From the NCBI RefSeq assembly GCF_001646655.1, contig NZ_LPZN01000011.1:1-64000 (forward strand): 64,000 nt of DNA, in the 5' to 3' direction. This document shows positions 16,232 through 24,756 of the stretch, piece by piece (within the stretch, counting starts at the first letter, position 1; each line of letters starts with the position of its first letter). The notes beneath the pieces are model-generated. The model ran no database searches. It was not told the origin of the DNA and worked only from the letters and a program-made list of their open reading frames with translations. This stretch comes from Rhodococcus gordoniae (GTDB lineage Bacteria > Actinomycetota > Actinomycetes > Mycobacteriales > Mycobacteriaceae). Made by a program: the position numbers and the translations under genes.

Positions 16232-16575
16232 GCCACCGGAACGCGACACGGTCGTCGGAGCGCGAAGCATCCCGCGTCCACGACCGTGTCGCGCTCCTCG
16301 CGCCGGCTGTGTCGCGTCGTCGAGGTGAAGATCGGCATGAACGGATCGGTCGGCCCCTTTTCCCGGTACGGCTCGAGCGGGCCGGCGCCGTCGACGAGTG
16401 CCCGCCACTCGGGACTCGCGACGTCGACGACGGTCACGTGGTAGAACACGTTCTCGTCCGGACACGGGAGGAGTTCCGGCGGCCCGTTCCCGTGCGGATA
16501 TCCGAGTCGCACTTCCGTCCGCGAACCCGGTGCGTATGTGTGACGGAACGCATACTCTGGGTGCACCTGCAGCAT
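16060..16575 (-). CDS. Small unknown protein, C-terminus run-on into repeat and dioxygenase gene
   Basis: From the ATG at 16575 this minus-strand frame has good codon usage for about 95 codons ([47 protein letters not shown]), looks like a real small soluble protein, and starts 78 bases from ctaD in divergent arrangement. After that it enters palindromic repeat A1 (16242-16293) and continues in frame for another 60 codons of low-quality sequence opposite the dioxygenase gene, stopping only at 16060. The natural end was probably lost when the repeat arose, or the native stop was destroyed nearby. No domain is recognised. Start is moderately supported, end is formal only. Confidence 0.45.
   Translation of the reverse strand: MLQVHPEYAFRHTYAPGSRTEVRLGYPHGNGPPELLPCPDENVFYHVTVVDVASPEWRALVDGAGPLEPYREKGPTDPFMPIFTSTTRHSRREERDTVVDAGCFALRRPCRVPVAQRSPKPGNRDGSSTTEYSRASPCTTRACVPSTPTGMSPARVMRCSRRVWSPKSAMP
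16242..16293. repeat. Palindromic repeat family A, copy A1
   Basis: Perfect 14-bp inverted repeat CGCGACACGGTCGT/ACGACCGTGTCGCG around CGGAGCGCG. It shares the framework GCGxxAxGGTCxTCGGAGCGCG with the other four A copies but is the most diverged. It lies between convergent genes and may end both transcripts. Confidence 0.7.
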
Positions 16576-16653
16576 CGCGGGTGGTGATCGTCGCGCGCGC
16601 CGATCCCGTCCGCGCCGCACCGTTGCCGCCGCACGGCGGCTCGAGGAGGCCCG

Positions 16654-18402
16654 ATGAACGCGGTTGTCGCTCCCGTCAAGCCCACGCGGCCGTATCCGCC
16701 GCGAGCGCACTCCAAGGGGGCGGTCCTTCACGACCTGATCACCACGACGGACCCGAAGAAGCTCGGACTGATGTACATCTTCACATCGTTCGCGTTCTTC
16801 CTGTTCGGTGGTCTGCTCGCCCTGTTGATGCGCGCGGAGCTCGCGGTCCCCGGCCTGCAGTTCCTGTCGAACGAGCAGTACAACCAGCTGTTCACCAACC
16901 ACGGCGGCATCATGCTGCTGATGTATGCGACGCCGGTCGTCTTCGGTTTCGCGAACTACATCCTGCCGCTGCAGATCGGCGCTCCCGACGTCGCCTTCCC
17001 GCGCCTGAACGCCTTCAGCTACTGGCTGTACCTGTTCGGTGCGCTCACCGTGGCATTCGGGTTCATCACTCCCGGTGGTGCCGCGGACTTCGGCTGGACG
17101 TCCTACATGCCGCTCGCCGACGAGATCCATTCACCCGGTATCGGCGGCAACCTGTGGTTCCTGGGTCTGGCGGTGATGGGTCTGGGCACCATCCTCGGCG
17201 GCGTCAACATGATCACCACCGTGGTCTGTATGCGTGCACCGGGGATGACCATGTTCCGCATGCCCATCTTCACGTGGAACATCTTCATCACGATGATCCT
17301 CGTGCTCCTCGTCTTCCCCCTCCTCGCCGCAGCGTTCATGGGGGCTTTCGTCGACCGCGTGATCGGTGGCAACATCTACGATCCCGCCACCGGCGGCGTG
17401 CTCCTCTACCAACACCTGTTCTGGTTCTTCGGTCACCCCGAGGTGTACGTCGTCGCGCTGCCGTTCTTCGGCATCGTCTCGGAGATCTTCCCGGTGTTCT
17501 CCCGCAAGCCGATCTTCGGATACAGCGGCCTGGTCTATGCGACCATCGCGATCGCGGCGCTGTCCATCGCCGTGTGGGCACACCACATGTACGCCACCGG
17601 CGCGGTGCTGCTGCCGTTCTTCTCGTTCATGACCTTCCTGATCGCCGTCCCCACCGGTGTGAAGTTCTTCAACTGGATCGGCACGATGTGGAAGGGCCAG
17701 ATCACCTTCGAGACGCCGATGCTATTCGCCGTCGGCTTCATCGTCACCTTCCTCTTCGGGGGTCTGACCGGTGTCATCCTCGCGAGCCCGCCGCTGGACT
17801 TCCACCTGCACGACTCGTACTTCGTGGTGGCGCACTTCCACTACGTGCTCTTCGGCACCATCGTGTTCGCGACCTACGCCGGCATCTACTTCTGGTTCCC
17901 GAAGATGACCGGACGCATGCTCGACGAGCAGCTCGGCCGCTGGCACTTCTGGCTGACCTTCATCGGCTTCCACACCACCTTCCTGGTGCAGCACTGGCTC
18001 GGTAACGAGGGCATGCCGCGCCGCTACGCCGACTACCTGCCGTCCGACGGGTTCACCACCCTGAACACGATCTCCACCATCGGTGCGTTCATCGTGGGCG
18101 CCTCGACGCTGCCGTTCCTGTGGAACGTCTTCAAGAGCTACCGCTACGGCCAGGTCGTCACGGTCGACGACCCGTGGGGCTACGGCAACTCGCTCGAGTG
18201 GGCGACGACCTGCCCGCCGCCACGGCACAACTTCTACGAGCTGCCGCGGATCAGGTCCGAACGCCCGGCCTTCGAGCTGCACTATCCCGACATGGTCGAG
18301 CGGATGCGCGCCGAGGCACACGTGGGCCCGGGCAGCGACAAGCACGAGGTGAACGTGCTCGAAGGCGCCGACCGCACACCGGGCGACCTTCCTCGTAAGT
18401 GA
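16654..18402 (+). CDS. ctaD: Cytochrome c oxidase subunit I
   Basis: A 582-residue heme-copper oxidase subunit I with about twelve transmembrane helices. Key features: the low-spin heme His region [11 protein letters not shown], the Cu-B His cross-linked Tyr motif [12 protein letters not shown], the Cu-B pair WAHHMYA, the heme a3 ligand region [11 protein letters not shown], and K-pathway residues in between. This is the catalytic subunit of the aa3-type oxidase in the plasma membrane, coupling oxygen reduction to proton pumping. No other oxidase subunit or serB gene follows, and the gene is single here, so it may be one of several ctaD copies, as in other rhodococci. The start is set by the conserved [12 protein letters not shown] leader. 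Confidence 0.95.
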   Translation: MNAVVAPVKPTRPYPPRAHSKGAVLHDLITTTDPKKLGLMYIFTSFAFFLFGGLLALLMRAELAVPGLQFLSNEQYNQLFTNHGGIMLLMYATPVVFGFANYILPLQIGAPDVAFPRLNAFSYWLYLFGALTVAFGFITPGGAADFGWTSYMPLADEIHSPGIGGNLWFLGLAVMGLGTILGGVNMITTVVCMRAPGMTMFRMPIFTWNIFITMILVLLVFPLLAAAFMGAFVDRVIGGNIYDPATGGVLLYQHLFWFFGHPEVYVVALPFFGIVSEIFPVFSRKPIFGYSGLVYATIAIAALSIAVWAHHMYATGAVLLPFFSFMTFLIAVPTGVKFFNWIGTMWKGQITFETPMLFAVGFIVTFLFGGLTGVILASPPLDFHLHDSYFVVAHFHYVLFGTIVFATYAGIYFWFPKMTGRMLDEQLGRWHFWLTFIGFHTTFLVQHWLGNEGMPRRYADYLPSDGFTTLNTISTIGAFIVGASTLPFLWNVFKSYRYGQVVTVDDPWGYGNSLEWATTCPPPRHNFYELPRIRSERPAFELHYPDMVERMRAEAHVGPGSDKHEVNVLEGADRTPGDLPRK

Positions 18403-18487
18403 TCGTCACGCGTAGAACCACCGACCGAACGCACCCGCCGAGGGGCGGAGCCGAGCGAACACGACCGGAGTCGAACTCGGCGGGAGC

Positions 18488-18607
18488 GTGCCCGCCGAGG
18501 CGGATGTCCTGATCGTCGGCGCCGGTATCTCCGGCATCGACACGGTGTACCAGCTGAAGACGAAGCGCCCGTCGACGACCTTCGCGGTCGACGAGCCCGC
18601 AGGGCGC
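18488..18607 (+). pseudogene. Remnant of a flavin-containing monooxygenase 5' end
   Basis: From a GTG at 18488 the first 35 codons read as a clear FAD-binding Rossmann start, ADVLIVGAGISGIDTVYQL, then RPSTTFAV, as in Baeyer-Villiger/flavin-containing monooxygenases. After FAV the similarity stops and the frame continues as antisense of the TetR gene. The remaining 450 or so residues of such an enzyme are missing. This is a deletion remnant lying directly against the 3' end of the TetR gene, which may once have regulated it. Confidence 0.6.
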
Positions 18608-18608
18608 T

Positions 18609-19295
18609 TCACGCGTATGGCGGAGACGGGGGATTCATCGATCCCAGCAGATCGTCGGGAACCCCCACCACGAGTGCCCGAGCAACGCTCGTCACTGCCG
18701 CAACGTCGCCGACACCGAGAACGGTCAGCGACGCCGTCGCCAGCGCTTCGGAGAGCCCCGCGTCGATGTCTGCGTTGTCGGCGCGGATCCCGATGACCGA
18801 TTCGACGATCCGGAACGGCAGGTGGGTGCGGGGATCGCCGTCGCCGACGATCCGGGCCGCGAGACGCCGGTAGCGTTCCATCAGTTGCCGGCGCTCGTCC
18901 CGGAAACGATCGAACGGCTCGGTGCGGATCTCCGGAAGGTGGTACAGCGCTCCGAGATTCCATTTGCCCGAGCACAACTGGGCGGTGTCGAACCAGGCGA
19001 GTGCGCACAGGCGCACCTCGGGCGGCAGCGTGTCGTCGAGATGGTCGTCGAAGTCGAGGGTCGGTTCGACGGTGCCCTCGAGCAAGGCGACGAGGATGTC
19101 GTTCTTCGTGGCGAAGTGGTTGTACAGCGACGCCTGCCGGATCCCGACCGCCTCGGCGATCGACCGGGTCGACGTGGGGGAGAACCCGCGGGTGGTGAAC
19201 AGTTCCGCTGCGGCATCGAGGATCTCGGCACGCGCGGTCGGTCCGGGCCGACGCGGCGCGTGGAGACGGGGGCGTCCCGGTCCTGCATGGGTCAC
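18609..19295 (-). CDS. TetR-family transcriptional regulator
   Basis: About 228 residues. The N-terminal DNA-binding domain is typical: ARAEILDAAAELFTTRGF, then the recognition helix TSTRSIAEAVGIRQASLYNHF, followed by TKNDILVALLE. The C-terminal ligand-binding domain is not assignable. The GTG at 19295 gives a normal 17-residue lead into helix 1; ATG codons at 19334 and upstream in the same frame are alternatives. It is divergent from the DUF1989/carboxyltransferase operon. A 20-bp perfect palindrome lies between them, so it probably represses that operon, with a pathway substrate as inducer. Its 3' end abuts the monooxygenase remnant. Confidence 0.8.
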   Translation of the reverse strand: MTHAGPGRPRLHAPRRPGPTARAEILDAAAELFTTRGFSPTSTRSIAEAVGIRQASLYNHFATKNDILVALLEGTVEPTLDFDDHLDDTLPPEVRLCALAWFDTAQLCSGKWNLGALYHLPEIRTEPFDRFRDERRQLMERYRRLAARIVGDGDPRTHLPFRIVESVIGIRADNADIDAGLSEALATASLTVLGVGDVAAVTSVARALVVGVPDDLLGSMNPPSPPYA

Positions 19296-19425
19296 CTCTC
19301 CACTCTGACACGGCGAAAGTGACTGCAGCACCATGGTCTTCGGTCGTGAAGATTTCGTCACACGGATGAAACACACGTCACGGACTCGTTACGCCGGGGA
19401 CATTCCCCGAAGATGAGCGATCGGA

Positions 19426-19445
19426 AAACTGTCGATCGACAGTTT
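19426..19445. promoter_or_regulatory. 20-bp perfect palindrome, probable TetR operator
   Basis: AAACTGTCGATCGACAGTTT is a perfect 20-bp palindrome between the divergent TetR gene and the first operon gene, 24 bases before the ATG chosen at 19470. Length and position are as expected for a TetR dimer site that blocks the operon promoter. Confidence 0.7.
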
Positions 19446-19469
19446 CCCCGGACCGCCGATCGGAGCGCC

Positions 19470-20318
19470 ATGACCGAGACCCTCGCGACCGCCACCACGC
19501 ACGCCGCTCGTGCCCACGCCCGAGCGCAGGCCGGAACCGTCACGGACGCGATGCCGATCGTCCCCGCCTCCTCCTGGCCCGCCCCGCCGAACGGCCGTGC
19601 GGCAGCGATGACCTGGGCCGAGACCGTCCCCGGCGGCCGCTACACCGGCAAGGTTCTCGCCCGCGGCACCCGCCTGCGGTTGCGGGACGTCGACGGCACG
19701 GCCTGCGCGCACGTGCTGCTCTTCCGTGCCGATGCGCCGCACGAGCGGCTCAACGTCGCCGACACCGTGAAGGTGCCCTGGCAGGCCTATCTCGGAACCG
19801 GGCACCCCCTGCTCTCCGACCAGGGCCGAGTACTCGCGACCATCGTCGCCGACACCTCCGGCCGGCACGACGCCCTGTGCGGCACCACCCATCTCGCCGG
19901 AAACACCGCGAAGTACGGAGCGGGAGAACTTCATTCGCCGTCGCCGGCCGGCCGGGAACTGTTCTCCGTCGCCGCCGCCAAGCACGACCTGCAACCGCGC
20001 GACCTGCCGCCGTCCCTGTCCTTCTTCCACGGCGTCCGTGTCGAGGAGGACGGAAGCCTCGTCAGCACCGGTAACGCCGGGCCCGGCGCCTACGTCGACC
20101 TCCTGATCCACCTGCCGGTGATCGTGCTCGTCGCCAACACCGCGCACCCGCTCGATCCCGATCCCGAGTTCACCACCGGCAGCCTGGAGGTTCTCGCCTG
20201 GCGAGCGCCCGAAGAACTGAATTCGCTGCCGAACACCGATCCCGAATACCAGCGCGCCGTCCTCAACACCGACGACGCCTGGGCCGCCGCCACGTCCGAA
20301 ACGGAGATCCGCCGATGA
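19470..20318 (+). CDS. DUF1989 protein 1 (urea-amidolyase-associated / carboxyguanidine deiminase subunit-like)
   Basis: 282 residues, DUF1989 family. Recognisable parts are ETVPGGRYTGKVLARGTRLRL, DVDGTACAHVLLF, NVADTVKVPWQAYLGTGHPL, and DTSGRHDALCGTTH with a conserved Cys/His that can hold zinc. Pairs of such proteins are encoded beside urea carboxylase genes; in guanidine-degrading operons the pair forms carboxyguanidine deiminase (CgdAB). I chose the ATG at 19470 with GGAG upstream; the in-frame ATG at 19413 lies before the operator palindrome and would put the operator inside the gene. The next gene overlaps by ATGA. The exact substrate here is inferred. Confidence 0.8.
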   Translation: MTETLATATTHAARAHARAQAGTVTDAMPIVPASSWPAPPNGRAAAMTWAETVPGGRYTGKVLARGTRLRLRDVDGTACAHVLLFRADAPHERLNVADTVKVPWQAYLGTGHPLLSDQGRVLATIVADTSGRHDALCGTTHLAGNTAKYGAGELHSPSPAGRELFSVAAAKHDLQPRDLPPSLSFFHGVRVEEDGSLVSTGNAGPGAYVDLLIHLPVIVLVANTAHPLDPDPEFTTGSLEVLAWRAPEELNSLPNTDPEYQRAVLNTDDAWAAATSETEIRR

Positions 20319-20965
20319 CCCTCACCGCAGACACCGCAGAACTCGCCCTCGTTCCCGGTCGCGTCGTCCTCGACGAGATCGTCGGACTCCGCGGACCGTG
20401 GTCGGCCGTCGTCGCCGCGGGAGACGTCCTCACGATCGTCGACCTGCACGGCAATCAGGCCGTCGACACGCTCGTCTACGACGCGCACGACACGGGCCGG
20501 CGGTACAGCGCGGCGGCCACCGTCGCCGCACAGCAGAATCTGTTCCTCACCACCGGATCCGTGCTGCGCGACTCCGAGGGCGCTCCGCTGATGACGCTCG
20601 TCGCCGACGAGGTGGGAAATCACGACACCGTCGGTGGCGCGTGCTCGCAGGAGTCGAACACCCTGCGCTACGGGCACCACACGAAGCATCAGCACGCGTG
20701 TGTCGAGAACTTCCTCATCGAGGGCGCGAAGTGGGGCCTCGGCAAGCGGGATCTCGTCTCCAACATCAACTTCTTCATGAATGTGCCCGTCGAGGCGGAC
20801 GGCACCCTCGGCATCGTCGACGGACTCTCCGCTCCCGGAAAGCGCCTCGCGATCCGCGCCGAGCGCGACGTGCTCGTCCTCGTCTCGAACTGCCCCCAGA
20901 TCAACAACCCGTGCAACGGCTTCGATCCCACGCCGGTTCGCATGATCGTCACCCGCGAGGAGTGA
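20315..20965 (+). CDS. DUF1989 protein 2 (urea-amidolyase-associated / carboxyguanidine deiminase subunit-like)
   Basis: 216 residues, paralogous to the preceding protein and translationally coupled to it (ATGA). The motifs are [20 protein letters not shown]-type turns, and the metal-binding cluster [28 protein letters not shown] and [13 protein letters not shown] with several Cys and His. In known operons this subunit and its partner hydrolyse N-carboxyguanidine to allophanate and ammonia. Both subunits are present here, so the complex is probably functional. The allophanate hydrolase expected next is absent from the window. Confidence 0.8.
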   Translation: MTLTADTAELALVPGRVVLDEIVGLRGPWSAVVAAGDVLTIVDLHGNQAVDTLVYDAHDTGRRYSAAATVAAQQNLFLTTGSVLRDSEGAPLMTLVADEVGNHDTVGGACSQESNTLRYGHHTKHQHACVENFLIEGAKWGLGKRDLVSNINFFMNVPVEADGTLGIVDGLSAPGKRLAIRAERDVLVLVSNCPQINNPCNGFDPTPVRMIVTREE

Positions 20966-20972
20966 GCCTGCC

Positions 20973-22943
20973 ATGACCACCAAGATCGGCGTAGAACGCC
21001 CCGGAATGCTCACCACCGTCCAGGACTATCCGGGTCGCACCGGATACTGGCAGATCGGCGTACCGCCCTCCGGGCCCATGGACGACCTGTCCTTCCGTCT
21101 CGGCAACGTGGCTCTCGGCAACGACGAGGGCGCCCCCGGCCTCGAGACCACGATGGCAGGTCCCGCGCTGCGTTTCACCGAGGACACCGAGGTGTGCGTG
21201 ACCGGTGCTCCCGCCGTCGTCCGGGTCGACGGAGTCACCGTTCCGCAGTGGCGGCCCGTCACCGTTCCGGCCGGCGGACTGCTCGACGTCGGCGTCGTCT
21301 CCGGTCCCGGCCTGCGCGTCTACATCCTGGTCCGGGGCGGACTCGACGTTCCCGAATTCCTCGGCAGCGCCTCGACGTTCACGCTCGGCACGTTCGGTGG
21401 TCACGAGGGTCGTACCCTTCGCGAAGGCGACGTCCTCGTCGTGGGTGACGACCCCCTCGGTGAGAGCGCGCCCGTCCCGTCCGAACACGTGCCGGCGCTC
21501 GGCACGCGCTGGGAGATCGCGGTGACCGAAGGCCCGCACGGCGCCCCCGAGTTCTTCACCCGCTCCGACATCGACACCCTCTACGCCACCGAGTACGAGG
21601 TGCACTTCAACTCCGACCGCACCGGGGTCCGGCTCATCGGCCCGAAGCCGGAATGGGCCCGGACCGACGGCGGGGAAGCGGGGCTGCATCCGTCGAACAT
21701 CCACGACAACGCGTACTCCGTCGGTGCGCTCGACTTCACGGGCGACACCCCGATCCTGCTCGGCCCCGACGGGCCGAGCCTGGGCGGCTTCGTGTGCCCG
21801 GTGACGGTCGTCGCCGCCGACCGCTGGAAGCTCGGTCAGCTCGCACCCGGCAACACCGTCAGGTTCGTCCCCGTGAAGTCGCAGCACAGCGCGTCGCGCC
21901 GCGAACTGGGAGTCGGTCGTCGTGCAGGTCTGTCGCTGGTCGCGTCGGGCGGCGGCGACGGCGACGACGGAGTCCTGGCCCGCCGCGACGGGCACACCGC
22001 CGTCACCTACCGCCGCAGCGGCGACGACAACGTCCTCGTCGAGTACGGCGACATGACGCTCGATCTGGCGCTGCGGGCCCGCGTGCACGCCCTGCACCAG
22101 CGCCTCGAAGCGCAGCGACCTGCCGGCCTGCTCGAACTTACCCCCGGTATCCGGTCGCTGCAGGTCAAGGTCGATCCGGATGTCCTGCCGGTACCGGTCC
22201 TGCTCGGTCTGCTCGCCGAGGTCGAGGACGGTATCGGCGACAGCGACGAACTGGAAGTGCCCAGCCGTCAGGTGCGCCTGCCGCTGTCCTGGGACGATCC
22301 GGCGACCCGCGAGGCCATCCAGCGCTACATGCACGGCGTGCGGTCGGACGCGCCGTGGTGCCCGTGGAACATCGAGTTCATCCGTCGGATGAACGGCCTC
22401 GACACCGTCGCCGACGTGTTCGACACGGTGTTCGCCGCCGACTACATGGTGCTCGGACTCGGCGACGTCTACCTCGGTGCACCGGTCGCGACACCGCTCG
22501 ACCCGCGGCACCGGCTGGTCACCACCAAGTACAACCCGGCCCGCACGTGGACACCCGAGAACGCGGTCGGGATCGGCGGTGCGTATCTGTGCATCTACGG
22601 CATGGAAGGCCCCGGCGGATACCAGTTCGTCGGCCGCACCACCCAGGTGTGGAATCACCGGCACCCGCAGCCGGCCGGGCCCTTCGAGGACGGAACGCCG
22701 TGGCTGCTGCGGTTCTTCGACCGGATCTCCTGGTATCCCGTCGACCCCGGGGAACTGCTCGATCTGCGCGCCGATCTCGCGGCCGGTCGTGGCGGGGGAG
22801 TGGAGATCACCGACGGGACCTTCTCGCTGGCAGACCACCGGAAATTCCTCGCCGACAACACATTCTCGATCGCGGAGTTCCAGGCGACCCAATCCGTCGC
22901 CTTCGCGCAGGAGCGGGCACGGTGGAAGGCGACCGGCGCATGA
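20973..22943 (+). CDS. Carboxyltransferase-only urea carboxylase homologue (AHS2-AHS1 / KipA-KipI fusion)
   Basis: 656 residues, exactly the size of the carboxyltransferase part of urea carboxylase. The first half is the AHS2/PxpC domain ([50 protein letters not shown]). The second is AHS1/PxpB ([32 protein letters not shown]). A C-terminal tail follows ([20 protein letters not shown], then [10 protein letters not shown]) of the kind that precedes the biotin carrier in full urea carboxylases. Both the biotin carboxylase and the biotin carrier domain are missing, and no gene for them lies in the operon. It must borrow them from elsewhere, or act without biotin as PxpBC does. It starts seven bases after the previous stop and overlaps the next gene by ATGA. 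Confidence 0.85.
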   Translation: MTTKIGVERPGMLTTVQDYPGRTGYWQIGVPPSGPMDDLSFRLGNVALGNDEGAPGLETTMAGPALRFTEDTEVCVTGAPAVVRVDGVTVPQWRPVTVPAGGLLDVGVVSGPGLRVYILVRGGLDVPEFLGSASTFTLGTFGGHEGRTLREGDVLVVGDDPLGESAPVPSEHVPALGTRWEIAVTEGPHGAPEFFTRSDIDTLYATEYEVHFNSDRTGVRLIGPKPEWARTDGGEAGLHPSNIHDNAYSVGALDFTGDTPILLGPDGPSLGGFVCPVTVVAADRWKLGQLAPGNTVRFVPVKSQHSASRRELGVGRRAGLSLVASGGGDGDDGVLARRDGHTAVTYRRSGDDNVLVEYGDMTLDLALRARVHALHQRLEAQRPAGLLELTPGIRSLQVKVDPDVLPVPVLLGLLAEVEDGIGDSDELEVPSRQVRLPLSWDDPATREAIQRYMHGVRSDAPWCPWNIEFIRRMNGLDTVADVFDTVFAADYMVLGLGDVYLGAPVATPLDPRHRLVTTKYNPARTWTPENAVGIGGAYLCIYGMEGPGGYQFVGRTTQVWNHRHPQPAGPFEDGTPWLLRFFDRISWYPVDPGELLDLRADLAAGRGGGVEITDGTFSLADHRKFLADNTFSIAEFQATQSVAFAQERARWKATGA

Positions 22944-23707
22944 CGACCGCCGAACGGATCCGGCTCGCGGGAACCCGGTTCGAGCGAACCCTGCTGGCGC
23001 GTCCGGGCACCGAACCCGACACCACCACCCGGGTCACCTGGGTGCAGGGCGAGAAGTTGTACTGCGATCTGAGACAACCCGCCTCACTGCCTGTGGTGAC
23101 GGCCTCGACCGCGAACGACATGAACTTCGACGATCTCGTGGCACTCGCGACGCAGGACGGTTTCGCAGGCCGGTTGCTCGACCGCGGCGATCACGTCGAG
23201 TGGGAACGCGCCGTGTCGTTCCACCCGCTCGGTCCGACACCCGACGCCGGCAGTCTGGCCCTGCTCGACGCGGACACTATCGTCGAACACGGTGTGTACG
23301 AGGACTACACGGAACACTGGCACACCGCCGGCGTCTCGTCCGACATCGAGGAGTATCTGCTCGAGGACATCGACACCGGGGCGACCGCGGTACTCGTGCG
23401 GGTGGGGGAGACCTTCGCGTTCGCGCGCGGCCGCGACCGCACCCCCGGATCCGGTTCTCTGCTCGAACGCATCAGGGGGGCGGCGACACTCCGCGAGGCC
23501 CGCGCAGTGCTCGACTGCGAGGTCGCCGTCGGCCGAGTGTGCGCCGGCCGATGGAACATCACCGCATCGACTCTCCCGTACTGGATCGGGGACTACCTCG
23601 ACCCCGCTTTCGGAGACGAGATCCACACGAGCGACGTCACATTCGGCGGAACACCCGTCACGAGGCGGTGGCGTCCGCTCGACCCGAACCTCAGGACGGA
23701 ACCATGA
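22940..23707 (+). CDS. Unknown protein of the DUF1989/carboxyltransferase operon
   Basis: 255 residues, ATGA overlaps at both ends, so it is a full member of the operon. It is rich in beta-strand and aromatic residues ([49 protein letters not shown]), suggesting a soluble beta-barrel or lipocalin-like fold. The pattern of a WxQ...YxDLRxP strand followed by DGFAG and an acidic DYTExW motif looks conserved, but I cannot assign a family. There is no signal peptide. It might be a chaperone, a substrate-binding component or an enzyme of the pathway. Confidence 0.6.
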   Translation: MTTAERIRLAGTRFERTLLARPGTEPDTTTRVTWVQGEKLYCDLRQPASLPVVTASTANDMNFDDLVALATQDGFAGRLLDRGDHVEWERAVSFHPLGPTPDAGSLALLDADTIVEHGVYEDYTEHWHTAGVSSDIEEYLLEDIDTGATAVLVRVGETFAFARGRDRTPGSGSLLERIRGAATLREARAVLDCEVAVGRVCAGRWNITASTLPYWIGDYLDPAFGDEIHTSDVTFGGTPVTRRWRPLDPNLRTEP

Positions 23708-24735
23708 CCTTCACCAGCATCCCCGTCGTCGACGTACACGCACTGGTCTCCGCCGACGACAGCGGACGGGACGCAGTCGTCGAGGAACTCGGGCGTGCCG
23801 CCCGCGAGGTCGGTTTCGCTCAGATCGTCGGGCACGGTATCGATCCCACCCTCATCTCGGGACTGAAGACAGCCGCAGAACGCTTCTTCGCACTGCCCGA
23901 CGAAACCAAGATGTCGGTCTACATAGGCACTTCGTCGAACCACCGCGGCTATGTGCCGCCGGGTGAGGAGGTGTTCGCCGGTGCCACACCCGATCACAAG
24001 GAAGCGTTCGATCTGTCCATCGATCTTCCCGCCGGCGATCCGGACTATCTGGCCGGCAATCCACTGCTCGGACCGAACCAGTGGCCCGAACTGCCGGACT
24101 TCGAGAAGCCCGTGGGGGCGTACTACGATGCCGTATTCGGTCTGGGCCGTGTGCTTCTGAGGGCTTTCGCCGAGACGCTCGGTGAGCCGTCCGACCTGTT
24201 CGATCGGTATGTGACGACACCGCCGGCGCAGTTGCGGATGATCCATTATCCCTACGATCCCAGTGCATCCGACCGCCCCGGTATCGGCACTCACACCGAC
24301 TACGAAATGTTCACGCTGCTCCTGCCCACGGCGCCGGGGCTCGAAGTGGTCAACGCCGACGGAGACTGGATCGAGGTCCCCTACCGCGACGATGCTTTCG
24401 TACTGAATATCGGTGACCTGCTGGAGATCTGGACGAACGGTGTGTTTACAGCGACGTCACATCGGGTGCGTAAGGTTGCTCAGGAGCGTTACTCGTTCCC
24501 CTTGTTCTTCAACGTCGACTACGACACCCGGGTCGAGCCGCTGGAGAGGTTCGTCGACGCGGACGGACCACGATACGACGGAGTGACGGCCGGCGAACAT
24601 CTGTTCGCGCAGACTGCTCAGAGCTTCACCTATCTCCGCAACCGGCTCGCCTCCGGCGAGATCGTTCTTCCCGACAATGCCCGCCCCCTCTATTCGCTCG
24701 GACGCGAAGCCCAACGCAGCGCTCCTGCCGTCTGA
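23704..24735 (+). CDS. Isopenicillin-N-synthase-like Fe(II)/2-oxoglutarate oxygenase
   Basis: 343 residues of the 2OG-Fe(II) oxygenase family. The N-terminal DIOX_N part has AREVGFAQIVGHGID. The metal triad is His197-Thr-Asp199 in GIGTHTDYEMFTLLL plus His253 in TATSHRVRKV. The co-substrate motif RYSFPLF gives Arg262-x-Ser264. Members hydroxylate small molecules; bacterial ethylene-forming enzyme and some plant homologues act on guanidino compounds and can release guanidine. In an operon with DUF1989 and urea-carboxylase-like genes, an attractive reading is hydroxylation next to nitrogen of a substituted guanidine or urea so that it falls apart. That is inference. It is coupled to the previous gene by ATGA. 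Confidence 0.8.
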   Translation: MTFTSIPVVDVHALVSADDSGRDAVVEELGRAAREVGFAQIVGHGIDPTLISGLKTAAERFFALPDETKMSVYIGTSSNHRGYVPPGEEVFAGATPDHKEAFDLSIDLPAGDPDYLAGNPLLGPNQWPELPDFEKPVGAYYDAVFGLGRVLLRAFAETLGEPSDLFDRYVTTPPAQLRMIHYPYDPSASDRPGIGTHTDYEMFTLLLPTAPGLEVVNADGDWIEVPYRDDAFVLNIGDLLEIWTNGVFTATSHRVRKVAQERYSFPLFFNVDYDTRVEPLERFVDADGPRYDGVTAGEHLFAQTAQSFTYLRNRLASGEIVLPDNARPLYSLGREAQRSAPAV

Positions 24736-24756
24736 CCTTCTCCATACGGAGCTGCC

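Noticed and set aside
18406-19374. 322-codon frame overlapping the TetR gene in another minus-strand frame
   Set aside because: The helix-turn-helix and the conserved helix 1 are in the frame of 18609-19295. This one lacks any motif.
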